A stretch of 39,125 nucleotides of DNA from an uncultured Gammaproteobacteria bacterium (GTDB taxonomy: Bacteria; Pseudomonadota; Gammaproteobacteria; Poriferisulfidales; GCA-002705445): contig CAJWIN010000005.1 in assembly GCA_913042035.1 (NCBI GenBank), forward strand, positions 1 to 39,125, given 5' to 3'. Positions 28,661 through 37,643 of this stretch are shown piece after piece. A program made the position numbers and the translations under genes. The notes beneath the pieces were generated by a model that saw only the letters and a program-made list of their open reading frames with translations, did not search any database and had not been told where the DNA came from. The stretch's first letter is position 1, and every line of letters begins with the position of its first letter.

Positions 28661-31402
28661 ATGATTGATAATAAATACAATCCATCAGAGATTGAAGAAA
28701 AATGGTATAAAGAATGGGAAAATAACAAAATATTTTCACCTTCTAACGAGGGCAATGCATATTGCATTATGATCCCTCCTCCAAATGTTACCGGAACACT
28801 TCATATGGGTCATGCCTTTCAAGTAACTTTGATGGATGTGCTTTGCAGATACCATAGAATGCTTGGAGATAACACTTTATGGCAAGCAGGAACAGATCAT
28901 GCAGGAATAGCAACTCAAATGGTGGTTGAAAGAAAACTTACTGCTCAAGGTATTTCAAGAACTGACCTTGGGAGAGAAAAATTTATAGATCAAGTTTGGG
29001 ATTGGAAAAGCCAGTCTGGCGATATAATAACAAAGCAGTTAAGACGAATGGGTGCATCTCTGGATTGGGAAAGTGAAAGATTCACATTAGACGAAGGTTT
29101 ATCTGTAGCTGTAAATAAAGTATTTATAGATCTTTATGAAGAGGGATTAATTTACAAGGGTAAAAGACTTGTGAATTGGGACCCTGTACTTCAAACAGCT
29201 TTGTCTGACTTAGAAGTTATATCATCGGAAGAAAATGGAAAAATATGGGAAATAAAATATTACTTAGATGATGAATCAGGAAATTTCCTAGAAATTGCTA
29301 CAACAAGACCAGAAACTATTTTGGGAGATACCGCTGTAGCAGTTAATCCAGATGATGATAGATTTATAAAATATATTGGTAAAAATGTAGTTGTGCCAGT
29401 AACAGGAAAAATAGTTCCGGTAATATCAGACGATTATGTAGATATGGAGTTCGGTACAGGATGTTTGAAAATCACTCCCGGGCATGATTTTAATGATTAT
29501 GAATTAGCAAAAAAACATAATCTAGAAATAATAAATATTTTTGATACTTCGGCGAGGGTCAAATGCGATACAAAAGAATATAATAATCTTGATAGATTTG
29601 CTGCAAGAAAAAAAATCTTATTGGAGCTAGAAAATTCTGACCAACTCTTAAAAATTTCAGACCATAAAATGATAATTCCTAGAGGAGATAGAAGTCACTC
29701 TATAATTGAGCCTTTGATGACTGATCAATGGTACGTAAAAATTAAGCCACTTGCAGAAGAAGCTATAAAATGTGTAAAAGAAAAAGAAATAAAATTTGTT
29801 CCTGAAAATTGGGAGAAAACTTATTTTGAATGGATGAATAATATTCAAGACTGGTGTATCAGTAGGCAGTTATGGTGGGGTCATAGAATTCCAGCTTGGT
29901 ATGATGAAGAAAAAAATATATATGTAGGGAAGAATGAAAAAAGTGTAAGAGAAAAATATGATATTAAGGATGATGTTCTTTTAACTCAAGATGAAGATGT
30001 TCTTGATACATGGTTTTCATCTTCTTTGTGGCCATTTTCAACTCTTGGGTGGCCTAATGAAACGGAAAGAGTAAAAACTTTTTACCCAACCAGTGTGCTT
30101 ATCACTGGTTTCGATATTATTTTTTTCTGGGTTGCAAGGATGATCATGATGGGGAAAAAATTTGTTGGTGAGGTGCCTTTTAAAGAAATATATGTCCATG
30201 GTTTAGTTAAAGATTCTTCTGGAAATAAAATGTCTAAATCTAAAGGTAACATAATAGACCCGATTGATTTGATAGATGGCATAGGCTTGGAAGAACTTAT
30301 TAATAAGAGAGCATCTGATTTAATGCAGCCTGAAATGGCAGAGAAAATTAAAAAAAATACAAAGAAAGATTATCCAGGAGGAATAGGTGCATATGGGACA
30401 GACGCGCTAAGATTCACATTTGCCTCATTAGCGAGCAATGGAAGAGATATAAATTTCGACCTTAAGCGAGTGGAGGGCTATAGAAATTTTTGTAATAAGT
30501 TATGGAATGCAGCGAGATTTGTAAAAATGCAAGGTCAAATATCCATAGATCAAGCTGACACGAACAATTTTCAAGATGAGGATATATGGATTAGGAATAA
30601 ATTAGCTATATTAATAGAGGATACAAAAAATAACTATAAAAACTATCGATTCGACTACGCTGCAAGAAGTTTATATAGCTTCATATGGCAAGATTACTGT
30701 AGCTGGTATATAGAAATAAAAAAATCTAAGCTAAATAAAAAAAATATTACTAGCCTTGAAAAAAACTTAATAATACATAATTTGAGAGAAATATTAAAAA
30801 ATATATTGCTGCTGTTACATCCAATTATGCCATTTATAACTGAAGAGATTTATAGTGATTTATTTAATGAAAAAGAATTCTTGCAAGATAATAAATATCC
30901 AGATTCAAGTAAATTTTCAACATCTTCTGATGCAGAAAATGTGAATTGGATGATTGAAGTAGTTTCAGCAATAAGAAAAACTAGATCTGAAATTGGAGTT
31001 CAGCCAAATAAAAAAATAGAAATAATTGTTACCGGCGAAAATGATAAAGATAAGTTATTTTTTAAAAATCTATCTTCCCTAATAATGACTTTAGCAAACA
31101 TAAAAAATATCCGTTTTGGTGAAGACGATCAAAGTAACAAATTCTACTCATGTGTATCAAATAACTTAAAGTTACTTATTCCCTCTTCAGATTTAATAGA
31201 TGTTAAGTCAGAAATAGAAAGGCTCACAAAAGAAAAATCAAAATATACAAATCAAACTATCGGTATAGAATCAAGATTATCAAATTCTAACTTTATAAAA
31301 AATGCACCGGGTCACATTGTTGTAGCTGATGAACAAAAATTAAAAGAACTCAAAATTCAAATTTCAAAAATAGAAGAGCAAATAAAGAATTTTTCTAACT
31401 AA
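28661..31402 (+). CDS. valS: Valyl-tRNA synthetase
   Basis: PPPNVTGTLHMGHAF (HIGH), GNKMSKSKGNIIDPID (KMSKS), C-terminal coiled coil. Confidence 0.97.
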   Translation: MIDNKYNPSEIEEKWYKEWENNKIFSPSNEGNAYCIMIPPPNVTGTLHMGHAFQVTLMDVLCRYHRMLGDNTLWQAGTDHAGIATQMVVERKLTAQGISRTDLGREKFIDQVWDWKSQSGDIITKQLRRMGASLDWESERFTLDEGLSVAVNKVFIDLYEEGLIYKGKRLVNWDPVLQTALSDLEVISSEENGKIWEIKYYLDDESGNFLEIATTRPETILGDTAVAVNPDDDRFIKYIGKNVVVPVTGKIVPVISDDYVDMEFGTGCLKITPGHDFNDYELAKKHNLEIINIFDTSARVKCDTKEYNNLDRFAARKKILLELENSDQLLKISDHKMIIPRGDRSHSIIEPLMTDQWYVKIKPLAEEAIKCVKEKEIKFVPENWEKTYFEWMNNIQDWCISRQLWWGHRIPAWYDEEKNIYVGKNEKSVREKYDIKDDVLLTQDEDVLDTWFSSSLWPFSTLGWPNETERVKTFYPTSVLITGFDIIFFWVARMIMMGKKFVGEVPFKEIYVHGLVKDSSGNKMSKSKGNIIDPIDLIDGIGLEELINKRASDLMQPEMAEKIKKNTKKDYPGGIGAYGTDALRFTFASLASNGRDINFDLKRVEGYRNFCNKLWNAARFVKMQGQISIDQADTNNFQDEDIWIRNKLAILIEDTKNNYKNYRFDYAARSLYSFIWQDYCSWYIEIKKSKLNKKNITSLEKNLIIHNLREILKNILLLLHPIMPFITEEIYSDLFNEKEFLQDNKYPDSSKFSTSSDAENVNWMIEVVSAIRKTRSEIGVQPNKKIEIIVTGENDKDKLFFKNLSSLIMTLANIKNIRFGEDDQSNKFYSCVSNNLKLLIPSSDLIDVKSEIERLTKEKSKYTNQTIGIESRLSNSNFIKNAPGHIVVADEQKLKELKIQISKIEEQIKNFSN

Positions 31403-31410
31403 ACATTTAG

Positions 31411-33336
31411 CTAGGCAATATTCATATTAAGAATTCCTTCCATTTTTTCGGCTGTTTCAGATTTACCAGTTCTACTGTCACCAATCATAGCTACTGTAAC
31501 ATCAACTTCGTTTAAATCTTTTCCTAATTTCTCTCTCTTTTTAATAGCAAATTCTTTGACAGACACTATTAATGATTCTGCTAGTCTTATTGGGCCTTCT
31601 TGCTCAATTTCTTCCCTATTTTTAAATCCAGAATCTAAAACTTTTTCGTCAGTATTACCTTCATACACTCCTGCCATTAGCATGCTATATGCTACACCGA
31701 CTTCCATATCTCCTGTTTTCACTAATTTTTCAATTGTTGAGATTAATTCTTCTTCTGTGTCAGTATACTTCTCATATAAATCTTTATGAAGGATTGTTCC
31801 ATCATTATCTTTCAGCAAAGGAAATGGGTTTGCCCAATAACTAATCTCTGTGCCACCTCTTCCAGTCTGCGTGCTTCCAGCAGCGCATCTTCTTCCATCG
31901 TGAAAATGAACAATTGCATCTTTTACTGGCATTCCCGTATCAACCATTGTTTCTCCAGGTTTCTTTAAATCATAATTATTTATATAAAGTAATAAATCTA
32001 AATTACTTCCAGTAGAAACCTCGTTCTCTTCTGCCACAGGAACTATCTGTCTAGCATTAGTTCCAGCAGAAGCGTTATAACCAATTTCTCTTCCAATAAG
32101 CTGGAGTTTTGCTTGTTCGCTAAATCCATCTAAACATGCAAATGCTCCAATCTCAGTGCCATAAAATTTCAATTTTTTTAATTTATCACCTTCATTTTTA
32201 TAAAATTCTGCCTTACCCATATCATCAGCTTTAATGTATATATCTGAAATAAACGGCTCGTCAGTATCCTTATCAAAACCAACAACATATCTATTGCATC
32301 CGCAATGCAAAGGAAAGTCTCCTTTGAGAATAGCAAGAACATTATGTAATGTTAAAATTGGTTTTTTACAATAACCAAAATAACCATACTCAGGTAAATC
32401 AGGAACAAGTCCAATTAATATATCGTTTTCCTTATCATTGTAAAAACCTAGATCTTTTTCTGTTGCCCCCGGATATCCAAAGAAAAATATTCCGTCTGGT
32501 TTTTTATTTACAAAATCTTGATCGATTTTATATAATGGGAATAAATTTAATAATCCTGGCTCCATCTCTATACATCCTCTAGACTTATGTATGTAAGCGG
32601 TTATTAACCATTTTCCTACACTCAATGGCACAGCAACCCAGTCGTCAGGTTCAAAATTATCTAAGTTCAAAGGATTGTGATTTAACTCATAAAATGGAAA
32701 TGCTCTTTTGTTTACAGATGTCTCGTAATGTACTCCAGTTTTAATATCCGCAGTAACAGTCAAGTTTGTATGAGCAAGCTTTGAATAAGCTGGGGGAATA
32801 TTTCCAAAATGACCAGATATTTCTCCAGCAGTTACATTTGGCGATGCATCTAATCCATGTGATCTTGAAACACCGTGGCCAAGACCAACTCTATCAAGTA
32901 GTTTTCTTCTTGTAGCAATAATTAGCTCAGAAAGATTTTCTGCTTTATCAGAAATCTTTGTTTTGAATGTTTTTTGAGATTCTGATCCAGAGGTTACAAC
33001 ATCATTATTCATTCTAACTAATCTGGAAAAACTTTTGTTTCTAAAGTGATGATAACAGCCATCGAGAAATCTAACTATTGCTCGATCTCTTTCTAATTCC
33101 GCACCCTTGGCTTCTCTTTCGAAAATCTGAAGAATATCTTTCAAAGTTAAATCATTAATAAGCTCTATTTTCTGTTTAGCTTCTTGAGAATGTTTTTCCC
33201 CTTTCTTCTCTAGATCCTCCAGATATTCCTTCTTATATATCTTTAGATATCTTGCAAAAGCATAACTTCTTAAAAGCTGCTCAGATGTTGCGCAACTATC
33301 TTTAATTTCTAGTATTGATTCCACTCTATTCCCCAT
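31411..33336 (-). CDS. Uncharacterised 641-aa protein with C-terminal HprK/PEPCK-like Walker A motif
   Basis: Long uninterrupted ORF. Distinctive motifs include HYETSVNKRAFPFYELNHNPLN, PLHCGCNRYVVG, ASAGTNARQIVPV, LDLLLYINNYD, GRGGTEISYWANPFP and, in the last ~25 aa, VTVAMIGDSRTGKSETAEKM. I could not assign a named family. Confidence 0.8.
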   Translation of the reverse strand: MGNRVESILEIKDSCATSEQLLRSYAFARYLKIYKKEYLEDLEKKGEKHSQEAKQKIELINDLTLKDILQIFEREAKGAELERDRAIVRFLDGCYHHFRNKSFSRLVRMNNDVVTSGSESQKTFKTKISDKAENLSELIIATRRKLLDRVGLGHGVSRSHGLDASPNVTAGEISGHFGNIPPAYSKLAHTNLTVTADIKTGVHYETSVNKRAFPFYELNHNPLNLDNFEPDDWVAVPLSVGKWLITAYIHKSRGCIEMEPGLLNLFPLYKIDQDFVNKKPDGIFFFGYPGATEKDLGFYNDKENDILIGLVPDLPEYGYFGYCKKPILTLHNVLAILKGDFPLHCGCNRYVVGFDKDTDEPFISDIYIKADDMGKAEFYKNEGDKLKKLKFYGTEIGAFACLDGFSEQAKLQLIGREIGYNASAGTNARQIVPVAEENEVSTGSNLDLLLYINNYDLKKPGETMVDTGMPVKDAIVHFHDGRRCAAGSTQTGRGGTEISYWANPFPLLKDNDGTILHKDLYEKYTDTEEELISTIEKLVKTGDMEVGVAYSMLMAGVYEGNTDEKVLDSGFKNREEIEQEGPIRLAESLIVSVKEFAIKKREKLGKDLNEVDVTVAMIGDSRTGKSETAEKMEGILNMNIA

Positions 33337-33460
33337 TATTATTAAAAATAATAAAATTTAATCATTCCTAAATATATTATTTTTATCTTTATAATTTATA
33401 GTAATAACGCCATACATCAATTATATTATCAAATATCAAAGTAATTATATTATTGAATTT

Positions 33461-34285
33461 ATGAATCAAATTATAAGTAAAATTTATCCACAATGTAAAA
33501 AAAGCCTATATAAGGCTAATAACCTCTATTTAAAGCCTATTTTATCTAAGGTAAATAAGACAAATAAACCCTATTATTTTGCTAATTTTCTATCAAGTTT
33601 TGATGGGAGAATTGCAACATATGATAAAAATCACTCATGCTTGCTAACTCCAGAAAGAATTAAGAGCAAAATAGATTACTCATTATTTTGCCAACTTCAT
33701 GCGCAATCAGATTGTTTAGTAACAAATACAGCATATTTAAAAGGCTTAAATAAGGGTCATTACGGCAATATACTATCAATAAAAAATACAATTTTAAAAA
33801 AGTGGAGAGATAAAAATAATTTAAAAACTCAAGATATTATAGTGTTAAGCAATAGTTTAAGCTTCCCGATTAATAAGAGTATTGAGTTATTAAGAGAAAG
33901 AATAACAGTATTAACAACTTCAAGAGATGATAAAAAAATACAAAGGCTTAGAAAAAAAGGTATTGAAGTAATAAAATGTAGAGGTAAAAATGTATCAGCT
34001 AAGAAACTAAATCAGTATATAATATCAAAAACCTATAAAGCTGTTTATTTTATTGCAGGACCAACTATTGTGGAACAAATGATATGCGAGAATCTTTTGG
34101 ATAAATTATATTATAGTACAAGTATATGCATTATGGGTTCAGAAAATTATGATGAACTAATTCGCGGAAAATTTCTAAAAAAGTCTAGAGGTTTAGAATT
34201 AATTGAAATGTATATCCATACAAATAAAAATAGTAAGATAAAACAACAAACACTATTTCAAGTATTTAATCTAAGGGAAAAATAA
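33461..34285 (+). CDS. RibD C-terminal-type reductase (pyrimidine/dihydrofolate reductase fold), stand-alone
   Basis: YFANFLSSFDGRIAT, FCQLHAQSDCLVTNTAYL, IAGPTIVEQMICENLLDKLYYSTSICIMG match the RibD_C layout; no deaminase domain. Confidence 0.7.
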   Translation: MNQIISKIYPQCKKSLYKANNLYLKPILSKVNKTNKPYYFANFLSSFDGRIATYDKNHSCLLTPERIKSKIDYSLFCQLHAQSDCLVTNTAYLKGLNKGHYGNILSIKNTILKKWRDKNNLKTQDIIVLSNSLSFPINKSIELLRERITVLTTSRDDKKIQRLRKKGIEVIKCRGKNVSAKKLNQYIISKTYKAVYFIAGPTIVEQMICENLLDKLYYSTSICIMGSENYDELIRGKFLKKSRGLELIEMYIHTNKNSKIKQQTLFQVFNLREK

Positions 34286-34286
34286 G

Positions 34287-35291
34287 ATGCTTATAGAATT
34301 AATATCAAATTATGGTTTATTTTTACTAAAAACTTTAACTGTTTTAGTGAGTATAATAATAATCCTGAGCTTTATAATAAATTCAAAAAAAAATAAATCT
34401 GAAGGTAGCTTGGAAGTTACAAATATTAATGAAGAATTAGATATACTAGAGGACAATATTAAAAAGAATATTTATAGTAAAAAAGACTATAAAAATTTTA
34501 TAAAAGAAAAAAAGAAGAATAAGAAAAAATCTGAAAAAAGAATTTTCATATTAGATTTTAAAGGAAATATAAAAGCTAGTGAAATAGTGTCATTACGAAA
34601 AGAAATTTCAGGAGTGCTATTAACCTGTAAAAAAGGAGACGAAGTTTTATTAAGATTAGAAAATTCTGGTGGCACAGTTCACGAACATGGCTTAGCGGCA
34701 GCTCAATTAAAAAGAATAAAAGATAAAAAAATTCCTCTAACAATATGCGTAGACAAAGTAGCTGCAAGTGGAGGATATATGATGGCCTGTGTTGCAAATA
34801 AAATTGTGTCTTCGCCTTTTGCTATAATTGGTTCAATTGGCGTAATTGCTCAACTACCAAACTTTAATAAGTTGTTAAAAAATAAAGGAATCGATTTTGA
34901 GCAACAAACCGCAGGTAATTATAAGAGAACAGTGACTATGTTTGGCCATAATACTGATAAAGATAGAGAAAAACTTAGTGAGCAACTAGAAGATATTCAT
35001 GTTTTATTTAAAGATTTTATTACAAATCAAAGAAAGAACATTGATATTGATAAGGTAGCTACCGGTGAATATTGGTACGGGAAAAGAGCTCTTGAATTAA
35101 ATTTAATTGATGAAATTATGACTAGCGATGAATATATATTATCTATTAAAGATAAGTTTAATATAATTCATATAAAATATAAGCCATTAATCAGCTTCGC
35201 TGATAAAATTACAAAGACTTCAGCTAAACTATCAAATAAAATTTTTTACAGATTCGCTCAAAAAAATCATGATGATAAATTTTTTAAATAA
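34287..35291 (+). CDS. sohB: Inner-membrane peptidase SohB (S49 family)
   Basis: N-terminal TM; LRLENSGGTVHEHGLAAAQL, DKVAASGGYMMACVANKIVSSPFAIIGSIGVI. Confidence 0.93.
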   Translation: MLIELISNYGLFLLKTLTVLVSIIIILSFIINSKKNKSEGSLEVTNINEELDILEDNIKKNIYSKKDYKNFIKEKKKNKKKSEKRIFILDFKGNIKASEIVSLRKEISGVLLTCKKGDEVLLRLENSGGTVHEHGLAAAQLKRIKDKKIPLTICVDKVAASGGYMMACVANKIVSSPFAIIGSIGVIAQLPNFNKLLKNKGIDFEQQTAGNYKRTVTMFGHNTDKDREKLSEQLEDIHVLFKDFITNQRKNIDIDKVATGEYWYGKRALELNLIDEIMTSDEYILSIKDKFNIIHIKYKPLISFADKITKTSAKLSNKIFYRFAQKNHDDKFFK

Positions 35292-36453
35292 TTCCTTTTT
35301 TTATTATTTCAATAATTCCATCTCTTAGTGCTTTAGCTATATTGTTTTGAAATTTTTTTGTTCTAAGTTTTTTTTCTTCTTTACTATTAGATAAAAAAGC
35401 AGTTTCAACTAATATCGATGGTATGTCTGGAGATTTCAATACCACAAAGCCAGCCTGTCCAATGTTTTTTGAATGAAGTTTTGAAATTTTTCCTAATTTT
35501 GATAATAAAATACTTGAAGCTTTTATACTTGTTTCAATAGTTGCACTTTGTGATAAATCTAAAATTACTTGAGCAAGAGTATTTTCTTTATCATCGATGC
35601 TTACTCCACCTACTAAGTCAGCAGAATTTTCTTTATTCGCTAACCATTTTGCAGCCTCACTTGAAGCTCCATGTTGTGATAAAACATATACTGACGAACC
35701 TCTGGCTTTTCTATTTTTTGCTGCATCTGCATGTATTGAAATAAATAAATCAGCTTTATTACTTCTTGCTTTCTTAATTCTTTGTCGTAAAGAGATATAA
35801 TGATCTTTGTTTCTGATCAAAACTGGCTTGATATTTTTTTCTTTTTTCAAAAGTTTATATAGTTTTCTTGAAATTGATAAAACAATATCTTTTTCTAATG
35901 TCCCCCCTCTTCCAACCGCACCAGGATCTTTTCCTCCATGCCCCGCATCAATTGCTATCACAAATTTAGTTTTTTTAATTTTTTTTGGGGTATTGTCGAT
36001 TGAATTATTAGAGCTAATTTTACTCATTGTAATGTCTAAAACATATCTATAACCGTATTTACCATTAGGATTTAAAGAAAAATATTTATACTTAAAATTT
36101 CTTTTAGACTTTAGCGAAAAATGTAAATTACTTTTGTGTCTCGAAACTTTTAATGTATCTATATAACGGTTATTAATTTTTGGGTTCTGAAAAGATTTAC
36201 TGATTTTAATATTAGTAAAAACAATTTTTATGTAATTACTAGAGCTATCTTTTACAAGATAATTAATTTTTTTATTAGAATCAAAAACAATTCTTAATTT
36301 TTTAGATTGCTCATCATATGAAGTTCTAATTTTATTTAAATCGCTTGATGAACTGGCTTGCAATGGCGTAATAAAAAGAAATATACTGGCTGTAATTATT
36401 TTAAATATATTAATTTTATTTGCTAATTTATACAAAATCATATCTTCATACAT
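35284..36453 (-). CDS. amiC: N-acetylmuramoyl-L-alanine amidase (AmiC type, AMIN + Amidase_3)
   Basis: IAIDAGHGGKDPGAVGRGGTLEKDIVL, DLFISIHADAA, PSILVETAFLSN; AMIN-like N-terminus; tsaE-ami synteny. Confidence 0.92.
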   Translation of the reverse strand: MYEDMILYKLANKINIFKIITASIFLFITPLQASSSSDLNKIRTSYDEQSKKLRIVFDSNKKINYLVKDSSSNYIKIVFTNIKISKSFQNPKINNRYIDTLKVSRHKSNLHFSLKSKRNFKYKYFSLNPNGKYGYRYVLDITMSKISSNNSIDNTPKKIKKTKFVIAIDAGHGGKDPGAVGRGGTLEKDIVLSISRKLYKLLKKEKNIKPVLIRNKDHYISLRQRIKKARSNKADLFISIHADAAKNRKARGSSVYVLSQHGASSEAAKWLANKENSADLVGGVSIDDKENTLAQVILDLSQSATIETSIKASSILLSKLGKISKLHSKNIGQAGFVVLKSPDIPSILVETAFLSNSKEEKKLRTKKFQNNIAKALRDGIIEIIKKGII

Positions 36454-36893
36454 TTTATTAACTTCTTGCCAGCTTCCGTATTACCCTTAAATTCAAAAAT
36501 TCGCTCCTCTTCTTTATCTTTAATTCCAATGCTAATTAATATATCAGAGTTTTGTAATATTTTACTATCATTCTCGATCCATTCTATTAAAAATAAACTT
36601 TTATCATTGAAATAACTATTAAAGTCAAAATAGTTTTTCTCATTTTCTTTTATTCTATACAAATCAGCATGTAATATTTCTATATCTTTATAATTATATT
36701 CTTCAATTAGGCCAAAAGTTGGGCTTTTAACTATTTCATTTTTACTGTAATTTCTTATTAATCCTCTAATAAATGCTGTTTTTCCAGCACCCAAATCTCC
36801 CTTAAATCCTACTATCAAAGGTAGGCATATCGATTTTGAGAATTTTTTTGCTAGTTTTTCGGTCTCTTTTTCTGATGTTACTACTTTTTTCAT
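36438..36893 (-). CDS. tsaE: tRNA threonylcarbamoyladenosine biosynthesis protein TsaE
   Basis: GFKGDLGAGKTAFIRGLIR P-loop, KSPTFGLIEEY, HADLYRI, LIEWIEN. Confidence 0.94.
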   Translation of the reverse strand: MKKVVTSEKETEKLAKKFSKSICLPLIVGFKGDLGAGKTAFIRGLIRNYSKNEIVKSPTFGLIEEYNYKDIEILHADLYRIKENEKNYFDFNSYFNDKSLFLIEWIENDSKILQNSDILISIGIKDKEEERIFEFKGNTEAGKKLIKCMKI

Positions 36894-36916
36894 TTTCTTT
36901 TAAATGTAATATTGAA

Positions 36917-36945
36917 TTGCAACATTGTATATCAAAGAATAGAAT
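36917..36945 (+). promoter_or_regulatory. Putative sigma70 promoter TTGCAA-N17-TAGAAT upstream of the PuuD-like gene
   Basis: TTGCAA at 36917-36922 and TAGAAT at 36940-36945, 17-bp spacer; followed by AGGAGG at 36968-36973, 4 nt from the ATG. Confidence 0.45.
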
Positions 36946-36977
36946 AACTATAACAGTACATTTTATTAGGAGGTAAA

Positions 36978-37568
36978 ATGAACCCTTTGAAATCGATACC
37001 TATGACTGTGGGATTAGGTTTTCTTTTGGCAATAATAATAAGTCTTTCATTTGATCATATTGGGCCAGATATGCCTATGTGGTCTTTAGTAACATGGCTT
37101 CATGTTTTTTTTGGAATTATTTGGATAGGACTTCTTTATTATTTTAACTTTGTTCAAGTGCCTGGTGTTGCAGCGGCATTGGCTGACAAAGATGGTCCTG
37201 GCCCGGCTGCAATTAATAAGTATGTTGCACCAACTGCATTGTTTTATTTTAGGTGGGGAGCTTTATTAACATGGATTACTGGAGCTGCAGCACTTCACTA
37301 CAGTGGTATCGGAATTCACAGTGCATTTGCTCTTCAATCAGGTGCTGAAGTTATTGGTATCGGGGCTTGGTTAGGTACAATAATGTTATTTAATGTTTGG
37401 GGTCTTATATGGCCCAATCAAAAAAGGATACTTGGAATTGTTGAGGCAACAGATGCGCAAATAGCAAAAGGTAAAGTTGTGGCTTTAATGGCTTCAAGAA
37501 CAAATACATTACTTTCTATACCAATGCTAATGTGTATGAGTAGCCATATGCATGGTTTACCTTTATAA
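36978..37568 (+). CDS. Urate hydroxylase PuuD / urate-oxidase-N-terminal-like membrane protein (no cytochrome c domain)
   Basis: WLHVFFGIIWIGLLYYFNFVQVPGVAAAL, YVAPTALFYFRWGALLTWITG, MLFNVWGLIWPNQKRILG; no CXXCH; ends after the membrane domain. Confidence 0.82.
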   Translation: MNPLKSIPMTVGLGFLLAIIISLSFDHIGPDMPMWSLVTWLHVFFGIIWIGLLYYFNFVQVPGVAAALADKDGPGPAAINKYVAPTALFYFRWGALLTWITGAAALHYSGIGIHSAFALQSGAEVIGIGAWLGTIMLFNVWGLIWPNQKRILGIVEATDAQIAKGKVVALMASRTNTLLSIPMLMCMSSHMHGLPL

Positions 37569-37570
37569 GA

Positions 37571-37599
37571 TTGAATTTGATAAATTCTCTAAGTACTAT
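37571..37599 (+). promoter_or_regulatory. Putative sigma70 promoter TTGAAT-N17-TACTAT
   Basis: TTGAAT 37571-37576, TACTAT 37594-37599, 17-bp spacer; predicted start falls at the base of the hairpin at 37606. Confidence 0.5.
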
Positions 37600-37605
37600 T
37601 TCTAT

Positions 37606-37632
37606 ACGGCAGTTTATTCTGCCGTTTTTATT
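37606..37632 (+). terminator. Terminator-like hairpin plus U tract (ACGGCAG-TTTATT-CTGCCGT-TTTTATT), or 5'-UTR hairpin of the downstream gene
   Basis: Perfect 7-bp GC-rich inverted repeat followed by a T run; 18 nt from its 3' stem to the downstream ATG. Confidence 0.8.
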
Positions 37633-37643
37633 TAGGATTTTAT

